NCBI GenBank assembly: GCA_015680685.1
Contig: MNCI01009457.1
Coordinates: 346,256 to 410,255, forward strand
Reading direction: 5' to 3'
DNA from: Gnetum montanum
Taxonomy: Eukaryota; Streptophyta; Gnetopsida; Gnetales; Gnetaceae
Length of the DNA: 64,000 nt
Shown here: positions 43,783-55,337 of the stretch, piece after piece
Layout of the letters: every line of letters begins with the position of its first letter
How positions within the stretch are numbered: position 1 is the first letter of the stretch
Position numbers and translations under genes: made by a program
The notes under the pieces: model-generated
What the model was told of the DNA's origin: nothing
What the model saw: the letters and a program-made list of their open reading frames with translations, nothing else
The model's database searches: none

Positions 43783-45198
43783 TTGGTTTGTGTCCTTCCT
43801 CCATTAGGAAACCTTTCTTCCTTGCAGAGACTTTATCCGGGTCCTAATTCCTTTGGCTCTGAAATTCCTGAGTCCTTGGCCAAACTCCAAAACCTTAGGA
43901 GGTTGAGTGTTCCAAAAGCTCACATGACTGGGCAAGTCCCTCTGTGTTTCGGAGCACTGCATAAGCTACTCTGGTTAAATCTTGGGGACAACAGCTTTCA
44001 TGGTATCATACCTTCTCAACTGGGCAACTTGTCTTTCATTGGATCTGTATCTTAACCAAAACCATCTGACTGGAAACGTTCCCTGCTCCTGCATAAGCAA
44101 CCTCACGGCTCTCGTCGACCTAAAATTAGCTGAAAATAATTTCCATGGTCGTCTTCCTTCTTGGATAGGCAGCTTCCACAAACTGCAATTTTTGAGCTTC
44201 GCTTTCAACCAATTCAGCGGGGACATTCTAGTGTCACTCGCCGATCTCTCCCAACTCGACTTTACACATAAGAGATTGACGGGAGCAGCACCTTCTTCTT
44301 GGGTAGGAAAAGTCTGCAGTCACATGATTTACTTGAATGTGGGGGAAAACTACTTCACAAGTGGAGACGACGTCAGCACCTATTCCCATCTTGAAAGCTC
44401 TGTCCAATTGCTGTGTCTTACAGGGACTACGTCTTTACCAGAACATGTTAACTGGAACTTTATCGGTCAATTTGGCGAGCTTCTGGCCAAATATGCAGAA
44501 CATGGGTGTGTTTTCCAACTTCATAACTGGAAGCATCCCTGCAAGCTTAGGAAATCTGTCTTCTCTCTATCAGCTTCAATTGAATGATAATACGTTGAGC
44601 TGCAGCATCCCTGCTCAGATTGCAAATTTGAAGTCTCTGCAGGATCTTGGTCTTCGAGGCAACAAATTGCTTGGCAAGATTCCCACTGAAATCTAGCGTA
44701 TCTATATGTTTGTCTGGAAATAGTTTGTCAGGCACCATCCCTGCTGCTCTTGGGGAACTGATCAATCTGCGTGGATTGATCCTGGCTCGGAACCTGCTAT
44801 CTGGAAAAATTCCTTCGGAAATTGGAAATTGCTATGACCTTGAAGACCTTGTACTTTCCGCAAACAATTTCACAGGAGATATTCCACCTGAGGTTGCTGG
44901 TCTCAGAAATATTGTGTTCCGTTTTAATTTGTCCAGAAACGATGTAGGCGGACAAGTGCCTCCCACTATAGGAAAACTGCAGATGGCACAGTTTATCGAT
45001 CTTTCCAACAACCATTTATCCGGGAACATTGGTTTTTGGACGGATAGCTGGTTGGATGCCTGGCTGATCAATCTTGTAAATGTTGGAAATCAAAAGACAT
45101 TACCAGGAAACTTAGAAGAAGTCATCAGAGTGGTCAAATTGCAACCCCTGTTTATTCAAAAAGAGCAGAAGCTGAAAGTTTCACGTTTGAAGTCGTGA
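43783..45198 (+). pseudogene. LRR receptor-type gene, leucine-rich repeat region
   Basis: Plant extracellular LRRs are spread over several frames: 43783-44055, 43982-44587, 44337-44696 and 44647-45198. Typical pieces are LGNLSSLQRL, IPSQLGNLSF, LYLNQNHLTGNVP, LKLAENNFHGRLPSWIG and LSGTIPAALGELINLRGLIL, then LVLSANNFTGDIPPEVAGL and LSNNHLSGNIG. I estimate 12-14 repeats. Frame changes and stops break it, and no transmembrane segment or kinase domain follows. After the last repeat the frame runs into unrelated sequence (GNLEEVIRVVKLQPLF). It is the continuation of the fragment at 31163, separated by the LINE. Confidence 0.8.
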
Positions 45199-45963
45199 TT
45201 TCTCCAAGGTATAATTATGGTATGCATCAAGCCTCGCAGATATTACCCTTGCGAGAATTCCTTGCTCCTGTGGGGCTTCAATAAAAATGGTTGCAGATTA
45301 TGCATGGTCACTTTGTATTTGCAATATCTGTGATTTGTTCTACTGGCTTCTTCCTCGTGCACATTGCTGATTTTCATATATGCAAACTAGTAACATGTTA
45401 TTAAATTATAATGTTAAGAATAGCATATGCTTAAAATGTACGTGTAACTAAAGCCACTAGCCTTTTTCCTTGTTCAAGTATTTTCCATAGTTGCCAGAAA
45501 CGAGCAATGGAGCAATGTGATGGCAATAATGGAAATGTGATGCAAAACGGGTGAAGAGAAGGTTGTGGATAAGAAATGGGTTTATAAATCTTAGTGTTAG
45601 TATATACAAATTTGAATAGCTATACTTTGAAAATGCATTGTAACTGGAGATATTGGACAGATGAAAAAACCAATGCATTTACATCATCCTCCAATTTTGT
45701 TTATATTTGAAATTTTGAAATGGTATTTTGATTTTATGACATTAAACAACTTTTGAACCTGCTACCAACCGTGAACACCTGAAGCACTAGCGGGTTTCCA
45801 TTGCGGGAACAAAAAGCATGAAACATTCCCAATGCACTGCGTTTCTAGTAACTATGGTATTTTCTAAGCTTTTTGATTTTCTTTCCGTGACAACCAATAT
45901 TAGCTAATTTTTTTCTGGATGAATTTGATTAATACCCTGAACTATGAGATTCATTGTTTTCTT
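45199..45963. other. intergenic sequence after the LRR pseudogene
   Basis: AT-rich. No gene, RNA or repeat is recognised, and no kinase-like sequence is seen in any frame. Confidence 0.5.
45959..45963. repeat. target site duplication TTCTT (left)
   Basis: Identical to 47725-47729 on the other side of the element. Confidence 0.85.
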
Positions 45964-47724
45964 TGTTGGGAAATGACCCAAAATTATTCTTGTGCTTTTT
46001 TGCCAACATTGTGTTTATTCTTGATTCTTCCTCATTAATTTTCGTATTTTCCATTATTAGCATGTTGTAAATTTATCAAATTCAATTTAAGAGAGCTCAC
46101 TGTTTTGGGGCTTTCCATGTTCAATCCTATCCCTAACCCTATATATGAGTGCCCTTGGAAAGACCTTTTGGGGCATCAGTGTGGGGGATTACAAAGTGCT
46201 GTGAGCTTTTGTTGTTGGAGGAATTGTTGGTATAAGTTTGTGATCAGTCGGTGAAGGTGAAATGCTGCAGCCACTGTATTGCGGAGCTTGCTATAATCTC
46301 GTCCATTCCTCTTCTGCTACAAGAAAGGCAAATCCTTATTCATGTTAAATCTTGGTGTCTCTATTTATGTTATTTATTTCTGTTTGCATGTTATTCTCTG
46401 TTGATTTCTTCCTACACCATTGTGTTCTTGAGTTTTGCATTATGTCATTTCACCAACTCACCAATTCTAGTTGAGCTTTGTTCTTTCGCTATGATTCCGT
46501 TTTGTGCAACAATTAGTATTGGAGCGATAGTTACGTGAAACACTATGAGAATGGCCTCAAAGGTTTCGAATGCAAAGTTTGAGGTGGAGAAATTTAACAA
46601 GAAAAACAACTTTGGCTTATGGGAGATCAAGGTCAAAGATCTACTTATTCAACAGGGCTTGCATAAGTCACTACTAGGTAAGGCTAAGAAGCCTACATGT
46701 ATGTTTGATAAAGACCGGGAAGATCTTGATCTAAGGGTTTAAAGTACCATAAGATTAAGTCTTGTAGATGAAGTTGATGGGCATGTTGCTGCTACATCAA
46801 TGTTATGGCCTAGATGTTTGGGTCATGTCAGCGAGGCTGGATTGAAAAAGCTATTGGAGAATGGACTTCTTCAAGGTTTGCAGTATGACATTTGTGAACA
46901 TTGTGTGTATGGTAAACAATGTAGAGTGAAGTATCATTTTGTGTGGCAATTGATTGACGAAGGATGTGTTATTTTTCAAAAGCTTTCTACTTTGGAAAAT
47001 CCATTAGACATGTTAACAAAGCCACTTCAATTGGAGAAGCTTGAATGGTGTTTGGACTTCTTGCAACCCTTAACAAAGCCACTTCAATTGGAGAAGCTTG
47101 AATGGTGTTTGGATTTGTTGCAGAAAGAAATTTTGGCTCAAGGTGGAGATTTTTGGGAAATGAACCAAAATTATTCTTGCATCTTTTGCCAACAATGTGT
47201 TTATTCTGTATTCTTCCTTACTAATTTTCGTATTTTCCATGATTGGCATGTTGTAAATTTATCAAATTCAATTTAAGGAAGCTCACTATTTTGGAGCTTT
47301 TCATGTTCAATCCTATCCCTAGCCCTATACATGAGTGCCTTTGGAAAGACCTTTTGGGGCATGAGTGTGGAGGATTACAAAGTGCTGTGAGCTTTTGTTG
47401 TTGGAGGAATTGTTGGTAGAAGTTTGTGATCAGTCAGTGAAACGCTGCAGCCACTGTTTTGTGGAGCTTGTTGTAATCTCTTCCATTTCTCTTCTGCTAC
47501 AAAAAAGGCAAATCCACGTTCAAGTGGAGTAGGCACATTGCCAAACCATGTTAAATCCTAGTGTTCCCATTTGTGTTATTTGTTTCTGTTTGCATGTTAT
47601 TCATGTTATTCTTTGTTGATTTCTTTCTGCATCATCGTGTTCTTGAGTTTTGCATTATGTTGTTTCACCAACTCGCCGATCTTGGTTGGGCTTTGCTCTT
47701 CCACTACGATTCCATTTTGTAACA
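45964..47724 (+). mobile_element. internally deleted Ty1/copia derivative, plus strand
   Basis: The LTRs are 45964-46511 and 47151-47724 (548 and 574 bp), with a PPT AGGTGGAGAT directly before the 3' LTR. A decayed iMet-type PBS follows the 5' LTR at about 46512-46525. TSDs are perfect TTCTT. Only about 640 bp of interior remain, with pieces of gag, GAG-pre-integrase and the extreme C-terminus of RNase H. The 5' LTR starts TGTTGGG; the 3' copy starts TTTTGGG. Confidence 0.88.
46545..47150 (+). pseudogene. copia polyprotein remnant: gag N-terminus joined to pre-integrase and RNase H tail
   Basis: The 65-codon gag start MRMASKVSNAKFEVEKFNKK (46545-46742) is followed by a stop. A frame (from about 46800) then reads LWPRCLGHVSEAGLKKLL and CEHCVYGKQCRVK from the pre-integrase domain. 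It jumps to KYHFVWQLIDEG and ENPLDMLTKPLQLEKLEW from the end of RNase H. Protease, integrase and RT are absent. The TKPLQLEKLEWCLD segment is tandemly duplicated (about 47015-47120). Confidence 0.8.
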
Positions 47725-47748
47725 TTCTTATCTTTAAAATTGTTGAAG

Positions 47749-48108
47749 TTATGTGCATTGGTGCCCATGATTGGGCACGCCATAACCGATGAAAGTATTA
47801 ACAGGAGTGGTTCCCGTAACTAGCGAGAGTGGCTGGCGTTGCAACAGCAATGACCACTCTGCCACTTACCCCACTCCACGATTGGCACTCACCTCACCTT
47901 GAAGATAAAGGTGTTGTTGCTTCTCCATTGCGCTGCTTTTGCCCTTGCCACTTCCACGGGTGAAAACAAACGAAAGCTCTGGTGGTTTACGTTCGAGTCT
48001 ATTCTCCACGTTTTTGCTAGTTCTGCAGTCATTGTTTGGCGCCCCTGTCAAAGGCAGATAACAGCAACCGTGCCTACCGCAGTTGCAGTTATTTGCGCCA
48101 TTGTTGCA
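47749..48108. repeat. ~360-bp direct repeat, left copy
   Basis: It begins TTATGTGCATTGGTGCCCATGA and includes GATAAAGGTGTTGTTGCTTC. It is homologous to 52051-52400, with roughly 85% identity by eye. It is GC-richer than its surroundings, and several overlapping frames on both strands are open only because of its composition. It could be a terminal repeat of the degraded copia-like element between the copies, but no PBS or TG...CA boundary is clear. Confidence 0.65.
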
Positions 48109-49100
48109 CACTCTGCTTCGGCTGTCCATCCGATCTTCCTGTTGCTTCCGCTACACATACGATCTTGCTGTTGTTGCGTTGTTGCACGCCGAATCTTGTT
48201 GTCGCCATATCGGCGATCTTGTTGCCACTGCCCTGCACACCCGATCCAGCTTCTACTGCTACCGCCTACACTATTAGCCATCAGCAAAATGGGTACGTTA
48301 ACCATCAATGGTATGGGAACCAGTTTTCTTGTTTCCAAAATTTTTTGCTGTTCCCTTGCGCAGGCATGGTGCCTGCGATGGCAACGATCACCCAAGCCCT
48401 GTTAAAATTTGCCAATTCTGCCACCACCTGCAACCCAAACGCACGATCTGTTGCGCTGTTGGTGACGACTGTGGTGTTGGGCAAGCAGAAAGGAAAACTC
48501 TAGTTGACACTTTAGTAGGGTGATAGAGCTGTGACGAGAATAAGGCGGAGGAATTTACGGTGTCTGTAGACTTGCGGTGCTGGGAGCATGCAACGGCCAA
48601 GAAAGGTTATGAATTTTGGTTAAAAACGGTTAATGGCTTTCATGCATCCTTTTCTTGGACCTCATGCTGACTCGAGCATCATTATCATTATTATTTTCCC
48701 TTTGTCCAAGTGGGAATATTTATTATTTTTTTTCTCATGGCTGTAATTCATTATTTGGGATGTATAAATATTTAATGTAATTTATTCATCTAGAATGTAT
48801 TATTATTTGACCCTTTGGCCAAGTAGGAGAATCTTGATGCAATTTAATAATCATGGTTGTATAAAATGATGCTCATGTCCCTTGGTCTTGTGGGGTCATT
48901 TAGAAAGAGAGGTTTTTTATTATTTTTTTGATCATTGTGCTTGATTATGACAAGTCGGCATTATTTATATAATGTGATTTTAAGCTTAGCGATATTTCCC
49001 TTATATTTATGATGCCATGTTGTCTAGAATCTTAGCTCCAATATTTATGTATATATATGCATGGTGATATTTATATTCTTTTCGCCCTATCAACAAAACA
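48109..49100. other. sequence between direct repeat and copia gag
   Basis: The left 450 bp are GC-richer and carry GTTGCTGCCACTGC-type repeated words. Overlapping open frames on both strands match no family. The rest is AT-rich with a PPT-like CAAGTGGGAATATT near 48705. It may be LTR/leader of the element containing the gag at 49104. Confidence 0.4.
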
Positions 49101-49103
49101 ATC

Positions 49104-50990
49104 ATGGCCTCCAAACAAATTGTTGTTGACCTTAACAAAGGGGAAAAGCTTGATAGCAACAATTATAACATTTGGCATCAAAAGATCCAATATATCTTAC
49201 ATGAACAAGAGGTGGGAGACCCTCCAACCCATGGAGGAACTTGTAAAGGGTACAGACCCTCAACATGGCAAAGAGGCCAAGCATATCAAAGTTGGTTCAA
49301 AAAGGATAGTGTTGCTTGCATCATGTTGCTAAGCAACATGCAAAATAACATCCTTTGTGAATTTGAGCAATATCCAATTGCATATGTCATGTGAGAAGAC
49401 TTCAAAGAAAAATTTGGCACTACCTCCACCATGAGATTAAGGAGTCTAACTCTCAAGTTTGACAGTTATTGAAAGCATCCTAATCAAACTATAAAACAAC
49501 ACCTTAGGATGATGTCAAACATGATTCGAGAGTTGAAGGCTACCAGAAATAGTCTCACAGATGAACAACATGTACAATCAGTTATTTGCTCACTCCCAAA
49601 CTCTTGGGAACACATGCGGGTAAATATGATGCACAATGAAAATGTGAAAATATTTGAGGATATTACATGTCATTTGAAAATCAAGGAGAAGCGCTTAATA
49701 GTGGGTCCTCTCAATAAGAACCTCTACCAAAGAAAGCTAAGGAGGATAAAAGAAAGAGAGGAAAAAGGATAGGTAAGAAAGACAAGTCTACAATGACTTG
49801 TTACAATTACGACAAGGACACTTTGCTCGTGAGTGCATTGAACCTAAGAATGTATGTTCTAACCTTATTTTTCTCAACAATTCTTTTGTATCATCTAGTG
49901 TTCTTATTGCTAAAGCTCTCCCTGTGTGAATTGTAGACTCAAGAGCAATAGACCATGTAGCAAGAGATCAAGTTGGCTTTGTCAAGTACCATTGAATTCC
50001 AACAAGGAGCAAGAATCTATACATAGGGAATACCTCTATAGTATAAATGTATTGGGCATTGGTACATATAAACTTGTCATGCAACAGGGTTGCATTTTAC
50101 ATCTCCATGATGTTCTTTATGCATCCAAAATTTGATGAAATTTGCTTTCCATTAATTGGGTTTCAACTTTATGTTTAAAGATAATTCAATTATGATTCAT
50201 CTAGACTTAGCTTGTTATGGATATGGTTTTTTCAACGGTGGTTTCCTCAAGCTAGCTATTGAATATGCTAATAAAGAAGATAGTTCTCTCACTACTTACT
50301 TCTATTAATAATGTTGATGAAAATTTCATTTTATTGCATACTAGGTTGGGCCATATTGGACAAGAAAGGCTGTCACAAGGTTAGCTAGAGCAAACTTATT
50401 AGGATCGCTTGCTAAAGTCACTCTACCAACTTGTGAGCATTGTCTAGTAGGAAAATCAACTAGAAAACCGTTTGGCAAAGCCACTAATGTTGATTTGCGG
50501 TTAACAAGATTCTCCGTTATTTGAAGAGGATACCAACTATGTGTTGTGTTATCAAGAATCTGATTTGTGGCTCGTGGATTATAGTGATGCGAATTGGGGT
50601 GATGACCTAGATGAAAGTAAATCGACATCTGGGTATGCTTTCTTGTTGAATCATGGTGTGATATCTTGGAGCACTAAAAAGCAAACTTGTATAGCCCTAT
50701 CGACAATGGAGGCGGAGTTCATTACATGTTCATTGACAATACAAGAAACCATTTGATTGAGGAGATTCCTTAAAGCACTTGGAATTGTTGCAAATGCATC
50801 ACGACTAGTGACAATTCATTGTGATAGCATGGTAGCACTTGCATATTCAAAGGATCCCAAGTATCATGGTAAGAAAAAACACATTGATATAAAGTATAAT
50901 TTTGTCTGAGAATCAATGGCAAAAGGAGAAGTGACCTTGCAACACATTTCTATGAGTCAAATGACTCATGCTAAAGTCTTAGGACTACAT
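49104..50990 (+). pseudogene. decayed copia polyprotein lacking integrase and RT
   Basis: Gag starts MASKQIVVDLNKGEKLDSNN at 49104 and continues through a stop near 49392 to 49770, with SVICSLPNSWEHMRVNM. The zinc knuckle (about 49800-49840) and protease (about 49920-50130) are decayed. The pre-integrase stretch LLHTRLGHIGQERL is at about 50334-50375. At about 50500 the sequence jumps to RNase H (ILRYLKRIPT; DYSDANWGDDLDESKSTSGY; ALSTMEAEFI), which runs to about 50990. Integrase and RT are missing, and stops are frequent. Confidence 0.85.
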
Positions 50991-52050
50991 AGAATTTGAT
51001 TGCATGTATGAGTGATCACTTTTTATATTATGTATTGAGGACCCTTTTTTTTATTTATGCATGTTTTGTTTTCATATGTGGCATAAATTTTTGCATGCAT
51101 ATGGATCCCACTAGTATGTCATGAGGCTTGATTGGTTTACTCGCATGAACAATTACCCTTTGGCGCTGATAGAATAATGAGCAAAGGATGAGACATTCAA
51201 AGCATTGCCTTGGTATGAAAACCAAGATGAAGTCTTTACAAGGAGACTGAATATCAATGATCCCACAATTCATATTGGCTTGAACGATAAAGCCATGTGT
51301 GAGTTCTTTTTTTTTTTCTTTCACAAAGACAGAAACTTGGGTTATTCACTTGAACAGTAAATGAATCAGAGTCCATGCGATATTAGAGATAGAGACATAC
51401 ACTCACTTATAGTAGAGGCTCTCTACTGTAGCATGTATTTCATAATACATGTGCTATTCAACCAAACGTAAGGAGATGAGTGAATGGATCCTTGCTTCCT
51501 CACCATGTGAGTCCTTGTGGATACAACATGGTTGTTCCACAAAGATTCCCTTTATGGACTTTTAACTATGTCATAAAGCGAAAGGTTGATAATCACTACT
51601 TTGGAATGTTACTTATGGCCATGAATGATGTGGCCTCATAAGACATCACCAAGAAAGTAGTTGATGTGAAGCCTAATAACATTAGGGTGAAGGGAAGACA
51701 TTTCAATCACATCTATGCACTTTAGTCATAGTTGATAGGTCATATTACCTTTAAGTGGTGATATGATCATGAATATATTTGCATCACGCATTATAAAGGA
51801 TAGGTCAAGTATAGCTCTTGGAGGGATTAGAGAACTTTGACCAATGTGCTTTCAATATATCTAGGGCATCTACAGGCTACTCTAGGGTTGATTTCTGACC
51901 TTAATTGGTTACTAATGTAGAGCTCCCAGACATGAAGTAAGAACTAGATGGATGGCACCTTGGATTTGCCTATGTAAAAAGAATGAGTTGCTAAATAAGG
52001 GCACTTGGAGCCTTTGTGGCATACCCCACCATGGCCGAGTGAGAGAATGT
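50991..52050. other. AT-rich sequence without recognisable gene
   Basis: Nothing is recognised. It lies between the RNase H remnant and the right copy of the direct repeat. Confidence 0.4.
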
Positions 52051-52400
52051 TTATGTGCATTGGTGCCCATGATTACGCATGTCGTAACCGATAGAAGTAT
52101 TGACAGGAGTGGCTACAGTAACTGGCGGGAATGGCTGCTGTTGCAGCAGCAATGACCACTAACACTCACCCCACCTTGGCTTGGGGATAAAGGTGTTGTT
52201 GCTTCTCCACTGCGCTGCTTTGCTCTCGGCACTTCCACAGGTGGAAGCGAACGTAAGCTCTGGTAGTTTACATCCGAGTCTCTTCTCTACGCTTTTGCTA
52301 GTTCTGCTACCATTGTTTGGCACCCCTATCATTGTCCTCGCCAACCTTGTTACTGCAACCTTGCCTGCCACAGTTGCTGTTATCTACACCATTGTTGCTT
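52051..52400. repeat. ~350-bp direct repeat, right copy
   Basis: Partner of 47749-48108, in the same orientation. Confidence 0.65.
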
Positions 52401-53920
52401 CTGGCAGCGGGCATGCTAATTACAAAGAAATTTCTGTAAATGATATCAAATTAATTCAGAAAACTAGAAAATCATAACACATAGTCCCGTCATAACATAT
52501 AATTAGCTGATATTAGCTTGTTTCTGAAAAGCAGAAAATCCTTCTAATGGTTGTCTGTGTGCTTCTGTCTACTGGTAAAGGAAGCAATGTTAAAAGGAGG
52601 TTATCAGTATTACACTTGTGACGTTGTTATATTATTCTATACTTATTTCTAAAGTATTTGATTAGGATGTACTTAGAATCATTCATAGTTTTGCTGAGCA
52701 AACAGCACGTTATTGGAAATCTTCTTGGCCGAGCATTACTTGTCAAATTCACACCCGGATTTTAGGCAAGACGGGCCTGATCCTGTACGGCTAAATAATG
52801 TGGTTTTAAGGCTATATGCATCAAGCTACTCTTGTAAAACAAAGTAAAATATCCCCGTCGTGGGACTGAAATTTGGATCCAAATCTCAATGATACTTCAC
52901 CAGGGTTGTAAGAACTGTGTTGTCGTGAGGGAAAAAAATTAATAACAGGGGTTTTTTTGTTTTTTTTTTTTCTCGATTAGGAGGTTCTTGAAGGGAATTG
53001 CCAGGGAAGAAATCCACGGTTGCACATGCAAATTTTGTTAACTAGCTCAAAACTGTTTCAAAGTAGACACTTTGGGAATTCTTTTCCGTAAAAGAAAATC
53101 CTCTCATCTTGACCAAATCATAGCTACATATTTATTATAATATAGAGCTGAAATAATTCAGGTTACCAGCGGCTGGCATGAACAGGTTTAGCACCGCAGG
53201 CAAGACCTTAATCAAGTTTTGCCCTTTCTCCACAGTATTTTGCTTTAAGTTTCGGGTCAGAGAGTCCTTGTTTCATCGGCATCTCTCTCACATTTCCACT
53301 GGCAAAAACTAATTTGTAAGTGTGCAATTTACTTATTCCTTTAGTCAATTGAATTTTGATAGCAATTTCATTAAAGCAATTTCATCAAAGTATAAAGCAA
53401 TTTAGCTTAAATGTACAGAAATTTTGCTCTTAATCAATACCAATAAATTTATTTTTTTATGCAATCAATTTCACTCAAAATTAAAAACACAATTTTATCT
53501 AAAGTAGTAAAAACAAAGAAAAACTTTAAAATCAATAGTTTAAATCTTTGTTTTTATAATTTTAAACGAAGTTATGATTTTTGAACCCTGAAAAAACGGA
53601 TTACATCGAAAACAAATGTAAGTTGTATTTTGAGCAAAATTCATAATGATTGAGTTATTTCTGTTTAAGAAAAATTGCTTTACACGCGCAAAACTACTTT
53701 AGGTTTAAAGGAAATTGTTATCTTTATTTGCGAATTCAATTGAAGAAAGGAGCACTATTCATACAGGAACCAGAAATGCATGATTCGTGGAGTACAACAC
53801 TGAACTCAATCAAGCAAGAAGCATCCAAGTGGAAAGCAAAGAAACGGGAAACGGGGAACGGGAAAATATAATCGCCGATAGAGCAACTAATCTAATGAAA
53901 CGAAATCAAATGAAACCAGT
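52401..53920. other. intergenic region 3' of the dirigent gene
   Basis: AT-rich single-copy-looking DNA. No gene is recognised. The dirigent 3' untranslated region should lie in its right end. Confidence 0.5.
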
Positions 53921-55309
53921 TCAGTAATGGCGAAAATGGAGATCGAACTTGATAAGCTCAGGATTCGTGGCGGAGGCGGTGGCGTAGCCTGTAGCGAAGC
54001 GGAAGGCACCGGTGCCGCCAACAATGGAGACGTCTCTGTAGGTGAGATAGAGGCGATCGGCGCCCTGAATTTGCAGAGTACTGCCGTTGTACTGTGCAGT
54101 GGTGAAGATCATGGAAAACAAGAGTTGCAGATTCGTTTTCGACGAATCCAGGGCAACGTTGACGTAAAAACCCTGAGCCCGGCCCAGTGTCTGAGATGTG
54201 TTTTCTGGGCCGCTTGTGAGCAGATCATCAATGGCGATGATTGTCCCAAAGGAAAATGGAGATGACGCAGTTCCATTCTGTCCTGCTACTTCTATTGCCG
54301 TTCTGTTCACTCCAGAAGTTACGTCGTGCATGTAGACCTGATCAAATAATCAAAATAATTATATTGTTTTTAGAGGTGATGTTTAAGAATATGTTTGAAT
54401 GCCAGGATTGCAAGTAAATTTAACGGTAAATTTAAGCAAAATTATTGAAAAATAAAAGACAAGTTCACGTGATTGTATTACAGTGCTCAAAATACTTATT
54501 TTTTGGTTACAAGGTTGTGGGTTTGATTCCTAGCCATGCTAAGTGTCATAGTACTCTAATGGTAATGTCTTTTAACTAGCTTCATTTATATCAAAAGGCA
54601 CAAACTAGCTTCATTTAATTGAACCCATAATCTCTCATCTAGAGATGAGTGTCTTCGCTATTGTGCAATACCCATGAGTGCAAAAAACCTTAAAATAATA
54701 TGGATTTTTCTTTAATTTAGACTAACTTCATTTATATCAAAAGGTTATTAGTAGCAGCCTTAATGCTCTTTTTGCTAAACAAGTGTCATAAACCCTAAAA
54801 GATGAGCAAAGATTTTAACCTCATTTTCAAGTAACCACAACCAGGTTTTAACTTAAATCTTACAACGTGAACAACACTTACCTATATTCCTTTTGAAATA
54901 CAGTAAAAACCTATTTGCTTGTAAAATTAGCTTTCTGGCCAGGCAAAACGTCAATTTTAAGAAAGAAATCTTAAGGAAGAAAGTGTTCTGTTGTTTTTTC
55001 CCCATTCTGTTTGATCACAGGTATTAATCCCTGATTTAATGAGATTTAATAACAAACTCAAAAAAAAAAGTTAAATAGCAAACGGGAAAAGCTGTTAATC
55101 TACGTCCAATTCAAAATAAGAATTACCATCAAACTTGAAAATATATATCAACAAAAATGGAGCATTGAATTGTCACAAAACAATACCGTCATGTTCTTAG
55201 TTTTCATCCCCCATGCTGGATCTCCCATTACTGCGCTGGTGCTCACCAGAGCCATCATCAGAATCATGGCAAAGCTCCACATTGGCATCCTTTTCTGAAA
55301 ACATGCCAT
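53921..55309 (-). CDS. dirigent protein, 179 aa, two exons
   Basis: Exon 1 is 55309-55187 (41 codons) and exon 2 is 54337-53921 (138 codons plus stop), joined by a GT-AG intron of 849 bp with no codon split. The protein has an N-terminal signal peptide (a Met/Leu/Ala-rich core, cleavage near residue 28). The dirigent domain includes VYMHDVTSG, FGTIIAIDDLLT, QGFYVNVALDSS, LLFSMIFTT and VGGTGAFRFATGYA, ending in FDLHFRHY. Several N-x-S/T sites suggest N-glycosylation. Length matches the family (about 180-190). Dirigent proteins are secreted to the apoplast and steer stereospecific coupling of phenoxy radicals such as coniferyl alcohol, in lignan and defence metabolism. The substrate of this copy cannot be read from sequence. 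The ATG chosen is the first in frame ahead of the signal peptide. A later in-frame Met (residue 8) is an alternative. Confidence 0.93.
54338..55186 (-). other. dirigent gene intron
   Basis: An 849-bp intron starting GTATTG and ending GATCAG on the minus strand. It is AT-rich without ORFs or recognised repeats. Confidence 0.9.
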
Positions 55310-55337
55310 TGCTTCTATTTGATCTGATCTGCTCTGC

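Noticed and set aside
43434-43847. 137-codon plus-strand ORF as the missing part of the LRR gene
   Set aside because: It has no LRR pattern and lies in the GC-rich 5' region of the minus-strand LINE. LRR sequence begins only near 43790.
47866-48600. Cluster of overlapping ORFs on both strands as a protein gene
   Set aside because: The frames reflect GC-rich, stop-poor composition. None resembles a known family, and part is a direct repeat.
53927-54265. 112-codon plus-strand ORF
   Set aside because: It is the antisense shadow of dirigent exon 2.
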